Source: Bombilactobacillus bombi
Lineage (GTDB): Bacteria; Bacillota; Bacilli; Lactobacillales; Lactobacillaceae
NCBI RefSeq assembly: GCF_003522965.1
Contig: NZ_CP031513.1
Location: 186,001 to 250,000 of the forward strand
Direction: 5' to 3'
Length of the DNA stretch: 64,000 nt
Shown: in pieces, positions 55,511 to 64,000 of the stretch
Numbering within the stretch: position 1 is the first letter of the stretch
Layout of the letters: the number at the start of each line of letters is the position of its first letter
The notes under the pieces: generated by a model
What the model saw: the letters and a program-made list of their open reading frames with translations, nothing else
Databases searched by the model: none
What the model was told of the DNA's origin: nothing
Position numbers and translations under genes: made by a program

Positions 55511-55651
55511 TTGAAAAAGTTTTTTCAACAGCATCCAGCCATGAAATTTATTGGACAAACGATTTTTTATTTTTTAATTATCATGGCCTTGGTTTACTTA
55601 TATAGCTATGCTGGCATCAATAATAGTGGCTTTATTTATAACGAATTTTAG
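55511..55651 (+). CDS. dltX: D-alanyl-lipoteichoic acid biosynthesis protein DltX
   Basis: This is a 46-residue single-span membrane protein encoded at the front of the dlt operon. It reads MKKFFQQHPAMKFIGQTIFY at the start, has one helix (about 16-34), and ends in NNSGFIYNEF. That C-terminal motif is the mark of DltX and is thought to help pass D-alanine through DltB. The start is TTG with AAAGGAG 8 bp upstream. It is too short for many gene finders. It is followed by dltA after 15 bp. Confidence 0.9.
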   Translation: MKKFFQQHPAMKFIGQTIFYFLIIMALVYLYSYAGINNSGFIYNEF

Positions 55652-55666
55652 GAGGAACATTTTACT

Positions 55667-57178
55667 GTGAGTTATCAATTAACTAATATTTTGACAGCAA
55701 TTGATCAAGTAGCACTGAATAATCCTGACTATTGCTATCAAGATGACCAAGGTACTCATTCTTATCAAGATTTATACCAGCAAACAAATTGTTTAGCTGC
55801 TTATTTACAGTCATTATCTTTACCTGCAGGAGCACCGGTGATTGTCTATGGTGACCAAAATTTTCTGATGGTGGTTACAATGCTCGCTGCAGTAAAAGCT
55901 GGGCATGCTTATATTCCCGTTGATGCCCATTCGCCTAAAGAGCGTTTAATTCAAATTAATGAAATTGCTCATCCGGCGGCTATTTTAGGCACGATTGATT
56001 TACCAGTTGCTTTGGAGACCTTGACAATTAATGCGGACCAATTGCGGGCTCATTTGGACTATCAAGATACTGAATTAGATCGTTCCCAAAGTGTAAGTGG
56101 TGATCAAAATTTTTATATTATTTTCACTTCCGGAACAACTGGAGTGCCCAAGGGAGTCCAGATTAGTCACAATAACTTGTTAAGTTATGTTAATTGGACC
56201 GTTAATGATTTTAATTTGCACGACAAAATTCGTTGTCTTTCACAACCGCCGTACTCTTTTGATCTGTCAGTGATGGATTTGTATCCGACGTTGGTTTTAG
56301 GTGGACAATTGCTGGCAATTTCTCATGACACGACAGAGAACTTTGGAAAATTATTTAAAGTCTTACCTACATTAGACTTAGAAGAATGGGTATCTACACC
56401 GTCTTTTGTTGAACTTTGTCTCTTAGATAAAAACTTTAATCAAAAAAATTATCCACACTTGCAGCATTTTCTTTTTTGTGGAGAAGAATTAACACGCAGT
56501 ACTGCTAAAGCTTTATTACAACGCTTTCCGCAAGCTCAGATTTTTAATACCTATGGGCCGACAGAAGCTTGTGTTGCTGTAACAGCAGTAGAAATTACTC
56601 CACAAGTAATTGAGCAAAATCAGCGCTTGCCAATTGGATTTGCTAAGCCAGATACTTCAATTACCGCGATTGATGAAAATGGTCATGATAGTTTTGAAGG
56701 TGAACTGATTATTAGTGGTCCAAGCGTATCTAAGGGATATTTAAATAACCCACAAAAGACTGCCGCTGCCTTTTTTATGAAAGACGGTACGCTAGCTTAT
56801 CGTTCTGGTGATTTAGGATCTATCAAAGCAGATGGTTCCATTTATTATCGGGGACGGACAGATTTTCAAATTAAATTGCATGGTTATCGCATTGAATTAG
56901 AAGATATTGATCAGAATTTGTCAGCTTTACCTGCAGTGGATCAGGCAATTACGGTTCCACGTTATGGTGCTAATCATAAAGTTAATCAAATTATTGCCTA
57001 TGTGGTCTTGAATCAACCATTAGCTAATCCAAGCGCTACTTTGAAAGAACAATTATCACAAAATGTAATGGAATATATGATTCCGCAACGCATCGAGGTG
57101 CGCGAACAATTACCTAAAACTGCCAATGGCAAGATTGACCGTAAAACGCTGATGGCAGAGGTAAATAATCATGATTAA
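55667..57178 (+). CDS. dltA: D-alanine--[carrier protein] ligase DltA
   Basis: DltA (503 residues) activates D-alanine with ATP and loads it onto DltC. The adenylation-domain motifs are IIFTSGTTGVPKGVQISH, FNTYGPTEACVAVT, YRSGDLG and the late Lys in LPKTANGKIDRKTL. It has a GTG start with AGGAGG about 10 bp upstream. The end overlaps dltB by 8 bp. This is the first enzyme of the pathway that lowers the negative charge of teichoic acids and protects against cationic peptides. Confidence 0.95.
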   Translation: MSYQLTNILTAIDQVALNNPDYCYQDDQGTHSYQDLYQQTNCLAAYLQSLSLPAGAPVIVYGDQNFLMVVTMLAAVKAGHAYIPVDAHSPKERLIQINEIAHPAAILGTIDLPVALETLTINADQLRAHLDYQDTELDRSQSVSGDQNFYIIFTSGTTGVPKGVQISHNNLLSYVNWTVNDFNLHDKIRCLSQPPYSFDLSVMDLYPTLVLGGQLLAISHDTTENFGKLFKVLPTLDLEEWVSTPSFVELCLLDKNFNQKNYPHLQHFLFCGEELTRSTAKALLQRFPQAQIFNTYGPTEACVAVTAVEITPQVIEQNQRLPIGFAKPDTSITAIDENGHDSFEGELIISGPSVSKGYLNNPQKTAAAFFMKDGTLAYRSGDLGSIKADGSIYYRGRTDFQIKLHGYRIELEDIDQNLSALPAVDQAITVPRYGANHKVNQIIAYVVLNQPLANPSATLKEQLSQNVMEYMIPQRIEVREQLPKTANGKIDRKTLMAEVNNHD

Positions 57179-58391
57179 TCTACAACCATATCAAAATCCC
57201 CAGTATTTTATCTTGTTACTGGTAGCATTACTGCCATTAATGTTTGGCTTATATCATGGTCATCGCTGGCGGATTTATGAGAGCTTTGTTTCACTATTAT
57301 TTTTGTTTTTTATTTTTGATGCAGAAAAAACTAATCAAGGGATTGCCTTAATTGCTTATACAGTTATTCAAACATTAATTGTCAAATGTTATTTTAGTTA
57401 TCATACTAATAAAAAATATAATAATAGTTTTTGGATTTTTACTTTGGCAATTGTCCTATCGATTTTACAATTAGTAATTGTGAAATTTACACCGTTGTTT
57501 GCTCATGGGCATGATTCTATTGTGGGATTTTTAGGAATTAGTTACTTGACTTTCAAAACGGTTGGGATGATTATGGAAATCCGGGATGGTGCCATTAAAG
57601 AATTTAATTTGTGGAAATTTTTGCATTTCTTGTTGTTTTTCCCGACAATTTCTTCTGGGCCAATTGATCGTTATCGGCGTTTTATTAAAGATTATGATCA
57701 TGTACCCAGTCAAGATAAGTATGTTGAGCTAATTGGTAAGGGATTGCATAATATTTTTCTGGGATTTTTATATAAATTCTTATTAGGATATTTATTTGGA
57801 ACATTATGGTTGCCACAAATTCAGCAATTAGCATTAGCTCAACGGCATACGGTACCGTTTGGTATCTCTATTTATTTAATCGGATATATGTATTGCTATA
57901 GTATGTATCTCTTTTTTGATTTTGCCGGTTATAGTTTATTTGCGGTAGGGGTCAGTTATCTCATGGGAATTGAAACTCCAGTGAACTTTAATAAACCCTT
58001 TGCTGCACATAATCTCAAAGAATTCTGGAATCGTTGGCACATGACTTTATCATTTTGGTTCCGTGATTATATCTATATGCGTTTTGTCTTTTGGGCAATG
58101 AAACATAAGCTACTCAAAAGTCGTATTGCGATGGCCAATATTGGTTATTTACTACTTTTCTTAACGATGGGTATTTGGCATGGAGAAACCTGGTATTACA
58201 TTGTATACGGACTGTTTCATGCGCTGGTTTTGATTTTAACTGATGCCTGGCTTAGATTTAAGAAGAAGCATCGTCAGCATATTCCATCTAACTGGTTTAC
58301 CAAGTATTTTGCAATTTTCATGACATTTAACACAGTTTGTTTCAGTTTTTTGATTTTTTCAGGAATTTTAGATAAACTATGGTTCAATTAA
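57171..58391 (+). CDS. dltB: D-alanyl transfer protein DltB (MBOAT)
   Basis: DltB (406 residues) is a membrane-bound O-acyltransferase with about eleven helices that carries D-alanine across the membrane from DltC. The catalytic His lies in LTMGIWHGETWYY, and the cytosolic funnel region has FFPTISSGPIDRYRRF and LKEFWNRWHMTLSFWFRDYIYM. The gene overlaps dltA and is followed by dltC after 17 bp. Confidence 0.95.
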   Translation: MINLQPYQNPQYFILLLVALLPLMFGLYHGHRWRIYESFVSLLFLFFIFDAEKTNQGIALIAYTVIQTLIVKCYFSYHTNKKYNNSFWIFTLAIVLSILQLVIVKFTPLFAHGHDSIVGFLGISYLTFKTVGMIMEIRDGAIKEFNLWKFLHFLLFFPTISSGPIDRYRRFIKDYDHVPSQDKYVELIGKGLHNIFLGFLYKFLLGYLFGTLWLPQIQQLALAQRHTVPFGISIYLIGYMYCYSMYLFFDFAGYSLFAVGVSYLMGIETPVNFNKPFAAHNLKEFWNRWHMTLSFWFRDYIYMRFVFWAMKHKLLKSRIAMANIGYLLLFLTMGIWHGETWYYIVYGLFHALVLILTDAWLRFKKKHRQHIPSNWFTKYFAIFMTFNTVCFSFLIFSGILDKLWFN

Positions 58392-58408
58392 TAGGAGGAT
58401 TTTGAATA

Positions 58409-58651
58409 ATGGACGTAAAAACAACAGTTTTAGATATTTTGGCAGATTTAACAGGTAGTGATGATGTGAAGACCAATTTGGATCAGTCTTTATTTGATAG
58501 TGGTTTGTTAGATTCAATGGCTACAGTACAGTTGTTGTTGGAATTACAACAACAATTAGATATTGATGTACCAGTATCGGAATTTGATCGTCAAGAATGG
58601 GAAACACCAAACAAAATTATTGCAAAGGTTGAAAACTTGACAAATGAGTAA
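58409..58651 (+). CDS. dltC: D-alanine carrier protein DltC
   Basis: DltC (80 residues) is the acyl-carrier-like protein that holds D-alanine on a phosphopantetheine arm. The attachment Ser is Ser36 in [19 protein letters not shown]. The fold and length are standard. AGGAGG precedes the ATG. It overlaps dltD by 8 bp. Confidence 0.96.
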   Translation: MDVKTTVLDILADLTGSDDVKTNLDQSLFDSGLLDSMATVQLLLELQQQLDIDVPVSEFDRQEWETPNKIIAKVENLTNE

Positions 58652-59915
58652 TCTAAAAAAGCTGGGCAAAATTGTCGCACCGATGGTTTTGGCCGCTATT
58701 TTGGCCATTGTAGTTTTATATGGACCGTGGCATTTTCCCACAACGTCAGCCACTGTTAAAAGAGCTTCTACTTCTTTAACTGCTAATGTATTACGTGGGG
58801 ATCAGATTAAGGATCGAGCGTTAGATGACGGTTACTTGATGATAATGGGGTCATCAGAATTATCACGTTTTGATTCATTGCATCCTTCGGTATTGACTCA
58901 GAAATATAATCGCGGTTATAAACCTTTTTTGTTAGGCTCAGCCGGTACGCAGTCGTTGACTCATTTTTTTTCGACTGAAGCGATGGGAAAACATCTTGAT
59001 AATAAAAAGGTAGTTGTCTTTATTTCTCCACAATGGTTTGTTAAAGCAGGTGTTGATCCGCGAATGTTTGGGAGTTACTATTCCAAACAGCAAGCTACGT
59101 ACTTTGTAATGCATGCTGATCCTCATTCTCGTGCTGATCGTTATGCGGCACAGCGATTATTATCAATGCCATCTGGTAAATCAGATACCGATATTGAAAG
59201 CTCTTTAAAAGCAATTGCTTCAGGCCATGCTATTAATAATTGGGATAAATTTACTGTAGGACAATTGGGTAGTGTAAATTTGCGTCATCAAGATCAAATC
59301 TTTACACGTTTAGCAATTGATAACCATGAAGATTTGATTGAGCGCCGGGCAAAAGTTTTGCCTACTCAGTATGATTATCAAAGACTAGATCAATTAGCTT
59401 TTGTTTTAGGTAAAGAACATACAACTAGTAATGAATTTGGCATTGACAATAAATTTTATCAGCGTAAATTGAAGCGCTATGTTAAAGGTTTAAAAAATAG
59501 TCAAACTGATTTCACCTATGAGTATGGTCCGGAATTTTCAGATTTTCAGCTTTTATTAAATCAATTTAAACGGCATCATGTCACTCCGTTATTTGTGATT
59601 ACACCGGTGAATGGTGCTTGGATGGATTATACTGGTTTGCGTCCACAAATGCTTGATCGTTTTGATCATAAGATTAGATATCAATTAGAATCTCAAGGCT
59701 TTCATCATATTGCTGATTTGCATAATGATGGACGTGTTCCTTTCTTCATGCAAGATACAATCCATGTAGGCTGGCGCGGTTGGCTCAAAATTGATCAACA
59801 AATACATCAATTTGTAAAGCAACCGGATAAAAAAAATCATTATCAAATGAAAGATTATTTTTATAGTCAAAAATGGCAAGAACGGAATCCAAGAACTATC
59901 CCTAGTCATCCCTAG
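58644..59915 (+). CDS. dltD: D-alanyl-lipoteichoic acid biosynthesis protein DltD
   Basis: DltD (423 residues) has one N-terminal membrane anchor (about 10-26) and an extracellular SGNH-like esterase domain that places D-alanine on teichoic acid. The catalytic Ser is in [18 protein letters not shown] near residue 72, and the Asp-x-x-His pair is in [13 protein letters not shown] near residue 375. It is last in the operon; a terminator follows. Confidence 0.95.
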   Translation: MSNLKKLGKIVAPMVLAAILAIVVLYGPWHFPTTSATVKRASTSLTANVLRGDQIKDRALDDGYLMIMGSSELSRFDSLHPSVLTQKYNRGYKPFLLGSAGTQSLTHFFSTEAMGKHLDNKKVVVFISPQWFVKAGVDPRMFGSYYSKQQATYFVMHADPHSRADRYAAQRLLSMPSGKSDTDIESSLKAIASGHAINNWDKFTVGQLGSVNLRHQDQIFTRLAIDNHEDLIERRAKVLPTQYDYQRLDQLAFVLGKEHTTSNEFGIDNKFYQRKLKRYVKGLKNSQTDFTYEYGPEFSDFQLLLNQFKRHHVTPLFVITPVNGAWMDYTGLRPQMLDRFDHKIRYQLESQGFHHIADLHNDGRVPFFMQDTIHVGWRGWLKIDQQIHQFVKQPDKKNHYQMKDYFYSQKWQERNPRTIPSHP

Positions 59916-59945
59916 AATATTGGGTGTATAATAAAATATTGAGTT

Positions 59946-59980
59946 AAAGGATGTGATAAGCAGCTCTCACATCCTTTTTT
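59946..59980 (+). terminator. Terminator of the dlt operon
   Basis: AAAGGATGTGA (59946-59956) pairs perfectly with TCACATCCTTT (59967-59977), followed by TTT. Confidence 0.92.
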
Positions 59981-60001
59981 ATATAGTAAAGGGAGGATAA
60001 T

Positions 60002-60817
60002 ATGAATAATCGGCCAATCGGTTTATTAGATTCAGGTGTCGGTGGATTGACAGTTGTGAAACAGATTTTGAGGCAGCTGCCTCATGAAAGTACAATTTTT
60101 ATTGGCGATCAAGCACGTTTACCATATGGTACTAAAACTCCCCCAGAAATTATTAATTTTGCGCGTCAATTAGTGCGATTTTTAATTTCTAAAAATGCTA
60201 AGATGATTGTGATTGCTTGTAATACCGCTACAGCAGCTGCATTGCCTACTTTAAGGCGTGAATTTAATCTCCCTATCATCGGAGTTATTGCTTCAGGTAG
60301 TCAAGCTGCTGTAAAGCAAACTAAGAATCAACGAGTGGCAGTGATTGCCACGCCAGCTACTATTAAGTCACATGCTTATAGTGATGCGATTCAGCAATTA
60401 CAAGCTAATATTCAAGTTAAAGGTTTGGCTACTCCCGAATTTGTTACCATAGTTGAAAATAATCAATATCGTGCTCAAGCTACCCAACAAATTGTACAAC
60501 AGACTTTATCGCCTCTTAATGAATTTGCTATGGATACTTTAGTTATGGGTTGTACACATTTTCCCTTGTTGCAACCGCTAATTCAACAAGCAGTGGGTCC
60601 TAACGTTCAGTTAATTGATGCGGGTGGCGCTACAGTACAAGCAGTCAGCACCCAGTTGCAGCAATTAAAGCTGAAAGCTAGTGATAAGCAAATTCCGCAA
60701 CATCAATTTTATACAACGGGAAAGACGGAGCAATTTGTTAAAATTGCTAATGACTGGTTACAGCCAGCAGTTATTACTGCTCAACATGTGGAAGTCACAG
60801 CTTTGGAGGAAAGTTAA
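60002..60817 (+). CDS. murI: Glutamate racemase
   Basis: MurI (271 residues) makes D-glutamate for peptidoglycan. The two catalytic Cys residues lie in IACNTATAAALP (near residue 74) and MGCTHFPLLQPL (near 185), and the N-terminal LLDSGVGGLTV is typical. GGGAGG precedes the ATG. Its stop shares a base with the start of rdgB (TAATG). Confidence 0.95.
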   Translation: MNNRPIGLLDSGVGGLTVVKQILRQLPHESTIFIGDQARLPYGTKTPPEIINFARQLVRFLISKNAKMIVIACNTATAAALPTLRREFNLPIIGVIASGSQAAVKQTKNQRVAVIATPATIKSHAYSDAIQQLQANIQVKGLATPEFVTIVENNQYRAQATQQIVQQTLSPLNEFAMDTLVMGCTHFPLLQPLIQQAVGPNVQLIDAGGATVQAVSTQLQQLKLKASDKQIPQHQFYTTGKTEQFVKIANDWLQPAVITAQHVEVTALEES

Positions 60818-61410
60818 TGTCTGAATTATTAATTGCTACTAAAAATCGTAATAAAGCACATGAATTTGCGGCGGCTTTGAATGATAAGCAGTTGCAGATT
60901 AAGACACTACTGGATTATCCTAATTTTCCAGAAATTGCGGAAACTGGTTTAACTTTTTCAGAGAATGCGCATTTAAAAGTAGCAGCTGCGATTAAAGAAT
61001 TAAATATACCCACTTTAGCAGATGATTCGGGACTAATGGTTGATTATTTGCATGGGCAACCAGGAGTTCGTTCGGCTCGTTATGCTGGAGATCATAATGA
61101 TGCAGCTAATAATGCCAAATTATTGGCAGAATTAGCAGGAGTACCCTTAGAACAGCGTCAAGCACAATTTGTTACGACTATTGTTTATTGTAATCCGAAC
61201 ACTAATCAAGAAATTGAAGTAGTTGGGCAATTGACCGGTCAAATTCTACCAGTTCCACGCGGAAATAATGGTTTTGGCTATGATCCCTTATTTTATGTAC
61301 CTAGTTTAAATAAAAGTTTGGCTCAGTTAACAATGGAACAAAAAAATCGCATTAGCCATCGTGGCCAAGCGATTAAAAAGTTTGTTGCTGAATATCAAAA
61401 ATTGAAATAA
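60817..61410 (+). CDS. rdgB: XTP/dITP diphosphatase (RdgB/HAM1)
   Basis: This 197-residue pyrophosphatase removes non-canonical purine nucleotides such as dITP and XTP before they enter DNA. Motifs are LIATKNRNKAHEF, LADDSGLMVDYLHGQPGVRSARYAGD, NGFGYDPLF and the closing ISHRGQAIKKF. It is coupled to murI by a TAATG overlap, a common pair in Firmicutes. It converges on the mechanosensitive channel gene, with only 8 bp between the stops and no terminator visible. Confidence 0.95.
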   Translation: MSELLIATKNRNKAHEFAAALNDKQLQIKTLLDYPNFPEIAETGLTFSENAHLKVAAAIKELNIPTLADDSGLMVDYLHGQPGVRSARYAGDHNDAANNAKLLAELAGVPLEQRQAQFVTTIVYCNPNTNQEIEVVGQLTGQILPVPRGNNGFGYDPLFYVPSLNKSLAQLTMEQKNRISHRGQAIKKFVAEYQKLK

Positions 61411-61418
61411 TTATTTAT

Positions 61419-62321
61419 TTATTGAGTTAAGTCTAAAGTATTTTCGGGCATGGAGATGTTGGCTTGCTGTAAAGCTGCTAAATAAGCTTCCAAGAATTGA
61501 CGCTTGACGGCAAGTTGAGCGCCATTTTTTGTACTTAAACTAATTTGATAATGCAACAATCCTGCTTGTACATCAATCGGTCCAATTATTTGTGGAGCTT
61601 GAACCAGATCGGCAATTTTAGGAGTTAAATCTTTATTAACTTGTGTGATGACTTGTGTAACTTGTTTAATATTAGTTCTGGGAAATAATTGCAAATCAAT
61701 TATCGTAGTCATATTGCCACGAGAAAGATTTTTCACAATAGTTATATTGCGATTAGGGATGTAGTTTAAAGTACCATCAGCACTGCGAATTTGAGTTGTT
61801 CGTAAGCCAATATAAGCTACTGTTCCAGAAATATCGCCCACACTCACTGAATCACCAACATCAAATTGTTGCTCTACTAAAATAAAGAAACCTGTAACGA
61901 CATCACTAACAAATCCTTGCGCACCAAGACCTAAAGCTAAACTGAAGATTCCAGCTCCAGTAATTAAGGTACCAACCGGGGCGCCCATAATTGATAAGAC
62001 CATATATATATATATAAAAGCCAAAAAATAAAAATAAATATTTTGAGTCAAAGTTGCAATTGTTCGAGAACGGTTAGAGCTTGTCGTATTGATTCTTAAA
62101 TTATAAGTTACACGACTGACTACTCTTTTACCAAATTTATAAAGCAACCAAAAAAATAATGACAACAAGATTATCTTAATCACATTGCTCAGCAAAGTAT
62201 TAAAAAGATTAATCCAATATTGAGGATTATTGATTTGTTGAAGGAACAATGGCTCCTTATTTGAATTTTGCTGTTGATTGTTATTCACAATCGAATTATA
62301 TTTATTCAATAAATTACCCAA
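61419..62321 (-). CDS. Small-conductance mechanosensitive channel (MscS family)
   Basis: This 300-residue protein is a MscS-type channel that opens under membrane tension to release solutes. Three helices are visible: about 33-65, 90-112, and the pore helix (about 118-150), with ITGAGIFSLALGLGAQGFVSDVVTGFFILVEQQFDVGDSV. The cytosolic beta domain has GTVAYIGLRTTQIRSADGTLNYIPNRNI. The YkuT type is the closest. The N-terminal 30 residues are polar and Asn-rich. The start is TTG with GGAG 7 bp upstream. Confidence 0.9.
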   Translation of the reverse strand: MGNLLNKYNSIVNNNQQQNSNKEPLFLQQINNPQYWINLFNTLLSNVIKIILLSLFFWLLYKFGKRVVSRVTYNLRINTTSSNRSRTIATLTQNIYFYFLAFIYIYMVLSIMGAPVGTLITGAGIFSLALGLGAQGFVSDVVTGFFILVEQQFDVGDSVSVGDISGTVAYIGLRTTQIRSADGTLNYIPNRNITIVKNLSRGNMTTIIDLQLFPRTNIKQVTQVITQVNKDLTPKIADLVQAPQIIGPIDVQAGLLHYQISLSTKNGAQLAVKRQFLEAYLAALQQANISMPENTLDLTQ

Positions 62322-62429
62322 TTTTCCACTCCCTAAGTTAATTTCTACCTTAAAGTATAACCTCTCTGATTGCTGTTGTCATGAAATGATGATAAAATTT
62401 AAATGATGACAAAATGAGGAGGAAGACAT

Positions 62430-62834
62430 ATGACAATGGGTCAAATAGCCGCATTAATTGCAGCCATTGCATTTGTAATTTTAGTAGTTTACTTAGGGAT
62501 GATGCTTTTTCAGTTGGCTAAAGTATTAAAGAAGCTCCAAGCAACTGTAGAAGAAACAACTAAGACAGTGAAGACATTAACAATTGATTTTGATAAGATT
62601 GCCCATCAAGGCAACGACTTAACCGCAAAAGTTAATGATTTAATGGCTGATGTGAATGGTAAAGTGGGTAAGTTAAATCCATTCTTTCAATCATTAGAAA
62701 ACTTTGGTAACAGCTTGGAAAGAGTTAGTGACAAAACTAATGAGCCTAAAACTGCTAAAAGTTGTCGAGTATCACCTTGGTTAGCTAATAAAGTTGCCAA
62801 AAAGGCTTGGAAAATCTTTCGGAAGAAAAAATAA
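62430..62834 (+). CDS. DUF948 family membrane-anchored protein
   Basis: This 134-residue protein has one N-terminal helix (about 6-28) and then a helical, coiled-coil-prone part (LAKVLKKLQATVEETTKTVKTLTIDFDKIAHQGNDLTAKVNDLM), as in DUF948 (YtxG-like). The end is strongly basic (NKVAKKAWKIFRKKK). In Bacillus, YtxG and YtxH are general-stress proteins; the role is unknown. GAGGAGGA precedes the ATG. The YtxH-like gene follows after 20 bp. Confidence 0.8.
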   Translation: MTMGQIAALIAAIAFVILVVYLGMMLFQLAKVLKKLQATVEETTKTVKTLTIDFDKIAHQGNDLTAKVNDLMADVNGKVGKLNPFFQSLENFGNSLERVSDKTNEPKTAKSCRVSPWLANKVAKKAWKIFRKKK

Positions 62835-62854
62835 TTTAGTGAAGAAGCGATAAT

Positions 62855-63130
62855 ATGTCAAAAACAAAATTTGCAATTGGCGCTTTAATGGGAGCAGCTT
62901 TGTCTTACTGGGCTATGAACAAGTATTCTGCACATAAAGATGAACTAATTAGTTTTGTAACTGATAAGTTTGAGCAAATGCCAAAGATTAATAAACAAAA
63001 GATGGAGCAGGCCTTTAAAGATGATACTGCCAAGTTGCAGCAAGCATTAGATACTGATAATTCAGCTGAAATAGATACTAACTTTGATGATATCAAATTG
63101 GATGCCGATAAAATTCAGTTAGACAAATAA
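62855..63130 (+). CDS. YtxH-like small protein
   Basis: This is a 91-residue protein with a short hydrophobic N-terminal segment (FAIGALMGAALSYWAM, about 6-21) followed by a charged helical part ending in an acidic stretch. It resembles YtxH family proteins, which are often encoded with YtxG/DUF948 as here. Function is unknown. GTGAAG only weakly matches a ribosome binding site. Two proteins of this kind could form a small envelope-associated pair. Confidence 0.68.
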   Translation: MSKTKFAIGALMGAALSYWAMNKYSAHKDELISFVTDKFEQMPKINKQKMEQAFKDDTAKLQQALDTDNSAEIDTNFDDIKLDADKIQLDK

Positions 63131-63140
63131 TTTACTTATT

Positions 63141-63168
63141 AAGAGTGGTTTTGTACCACTCTTTTTTT
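63141..63168 (+). terminator. Rho-independent terminator
   Basis: AAGAGTGGT (63141-63149) pairs perfectly with ACCACTCTT (63155-63163), followed by TTTTT. Confidence 0.92.
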
Positions 63169-63216
63169 GCGCAAATTTTATTAACTAGTACCACACATAA
63201 TTATTTAAACATTCGG

Positions 63217-63268
63217 TATAATATATGTAATTATGATATTTTAGCGATATAATCACTTACTAAGTAAG
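63217..63268 (+). promoter_or_regulatory. Promoter region of the second response regulator
   Basis: TATAAT occurs at 63217-63222 and 63248-63253. TATAATATATGTAATT (63217-63232) is almost the same as a stretch in the dlt promoter. A dyad CTTAC-TAA-GTAAG lies at 63256-63268. No clear -35 boxes are visible. Confidence 0.4.
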
Positions 63269-63318
63269 GAATTATTGGTTCATTTTATTTATTGCTAAGA
63301 AAATGAGGGTTTAATTAT

Positions 63319-63999
63319 ATGGATAAGATTCTTATAGTAGATGACGATACAATTTTAGTACACGAAATAATGTCTGAATTTAAGAAATGGGACTTATTAG
63401 TTAGTACTGTCCAAGATTGGAAAAACGTTTTACAAGAATTTATTAAATTACAACCTGATTTAGTGATTATGGATGTTAAATTGCCTAACTATGATGGCTT
63501 TTATTGGTCTGATAAGATTAGACAATTATCCAAACTACCCATAATTTTTTTAACAGGGGTTGATCAAGAGCCAAATGCAATTCGTGCAATGGGTAACGGA
63601 GCAGATGATTATTTAATTAAACCATTTTCTGTAAATGTGTTGTTATCTAAAGTTCAGGCTTCTTTAAGAAGATATCAAGTTTATGGAAAAACTCAAGTTA
63701 ATACTCAATTGAAATTTGGCAAATATATTCTTTATACTATGAGTAATGAAGTGACTGATGGCAATAACCGAGTTTCTCTATCTCCTACAGAAGGAAATAT
63801 TTTAAAATTACTTTTTTTGAGTGATAATTATTTGATTTCTAGTGAACAATGTCTTCAGATTCTTTGGCAAGGTGGCCTTTTTTTGGATAATAAGGCTCTG
63901 CGTGTGAATATGAGTCGTTTAAGACATAAGCTGAGAAAGATTAAATTGGATATTATCAATGTTAATAAAGGGGGGTATCGTTTACTTGACCAAAAATAA
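63319..63999 (+). CDS. BceR-type response regulator, second copy
   Basis: This 226-residue OmpR-family regulator closely resembles the one at 1666. Shared stretches include the receiver region (DLVIMDVKLPNYDGFYWSDKIR, with the phospho-Asp near residue 52) and RAMGNGADDYLIKPFSVNVLLSKVQASLRR, and the winged helix has SLSPTEGNILKLLFL and RVNMSRLRHKLRK. The stop lies one base before the window end. A partner kinase and transporter would be expected just downstream. Bce-type regulators of this kind often control dlt genes, and the similar promoter elements noted here would fit. Confidence 0.88.
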   Translation: MDKILIVDDDTILVHEIMSEFKKWDLLVSTVQDWKNVLQEFIKLQPDLVIMDVKLPNYDGFYWSDKIRQLSKLPIIFLTGVDQEPNAIRAMGNGADDYLIKPFSVNVLLSKVQASLRRYQVYGKTQVNTQLKFGKYILYTMSNEVTDGNNRVSLSPTEGNILKLLFLSDNYLISSEQCLQILWQGGLFLDNKALRVNMSRLRHKLRKIKLDIINVNKGGYRLLDQK

Positions 64000-64000
64000 A

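Overview
The window looks like chromosome of a low-GC, Gram-positive lactic acid bacterium, most likely a member of the Lactobacillaceae. The evidence is AT-rich DNA, glutamine-rich proteins, strong GGAGG-type ribosome binding sites with several TTG starts, a complete dltXABCD operon, a mannose-family PTS with ManO (DUF956), a T-box in front of alaS, and the conserved blocks mutS-mutL-ruvA-ruvB-queA-tgt-yajC and alaS-ireB-ruvX-yrzB-cvpA-mutS2-trxA. A genus (for example the bee-associated Bombilactobacillus group) cannot be fixed from this sequence alone. I see no rRNA, tRNA, CRISPR array, insertion sequence or prophage.

Layout. 1-6100: an HD-domain hydrolase on the minus strand, then YbjQ, a zinc-ribbon membrane protein, and a Bce-type peptide-sensing module (response regulator, intramembrane-sensing kinase, ABC ATPase, and a permease split by a frame change). 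6300-10300: accessory membrane and regulatory genes: an XRE regulator with membrane tail, a ThrE-like exporter, a CPBP protease homologue, and a DUF2975/XRE pair whose promoter carries two 15-bp dyads exactly 21 bp apart. A possible structured RNA lies at 6900-7112. 10348-14070: an M20 amidohydrolase and a metal-dependent amidohydrolase, divergent from an unassigned transporter. 14126-16544: a TetR/permease/ATPase operon matching the lactococcal heme-efflux system HrtRBA, including an operator-like palindrome. 16632-20181: asparaginase, a folate ECF S-component under a THF riboswitch, and the t6A genes tsaB and tsaD.

20302-27198: mannose-family PTS (IIAB, IIC, IID), ManO, an ABC-F protein, the redox repressor Rex, and mannose-6-phosphate isomerase, so sugar uptake and entry into glycolysis are near each other. 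27318-32772: an LtaS-family enzyme, groESL behind a degenerate CIRCE element, and a DUF6056 membrane protein. 32998-42711: YmdB, then mismatch repair (mutS, mutL), branch migration (ruvAB), queuosine synthesis (queA, tgt) and yajC. 43000-47912: zwf, DNA polymerase IV, NrnA and a DEAD-box helicase. 47951-55320: the T-box/alaS leader and gene, ireB, ruvX, yrzB, cvpA-like, mutS2 and trxA. 55511-59915: dltXABCD for D-alanylation of teichoic acids. 60002-63130: murI, rdgB, a MscS channel and two small envelope proteins. 63319-63999: a second Bce-type response regulator whose partner would lie past the window.

A recurring theme is the cell envelope: two Bce-type regulators, one Bce transporter, the dlt operon, an LtaS-family enzyme, MscS and several membrane proteins of unknown role. 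Most genes are ordinary housekeeping genes. The points worth a second look are the regulatory DNA (dyad pair at 9484-9519, HrtR-like operator at 14127, THF switch, compact T-box), the split BceB permease, the apparent ATT start of the HD protein, the unexplained RNA-like stretch near 7000, and the amidohydrolase/transporter locus.
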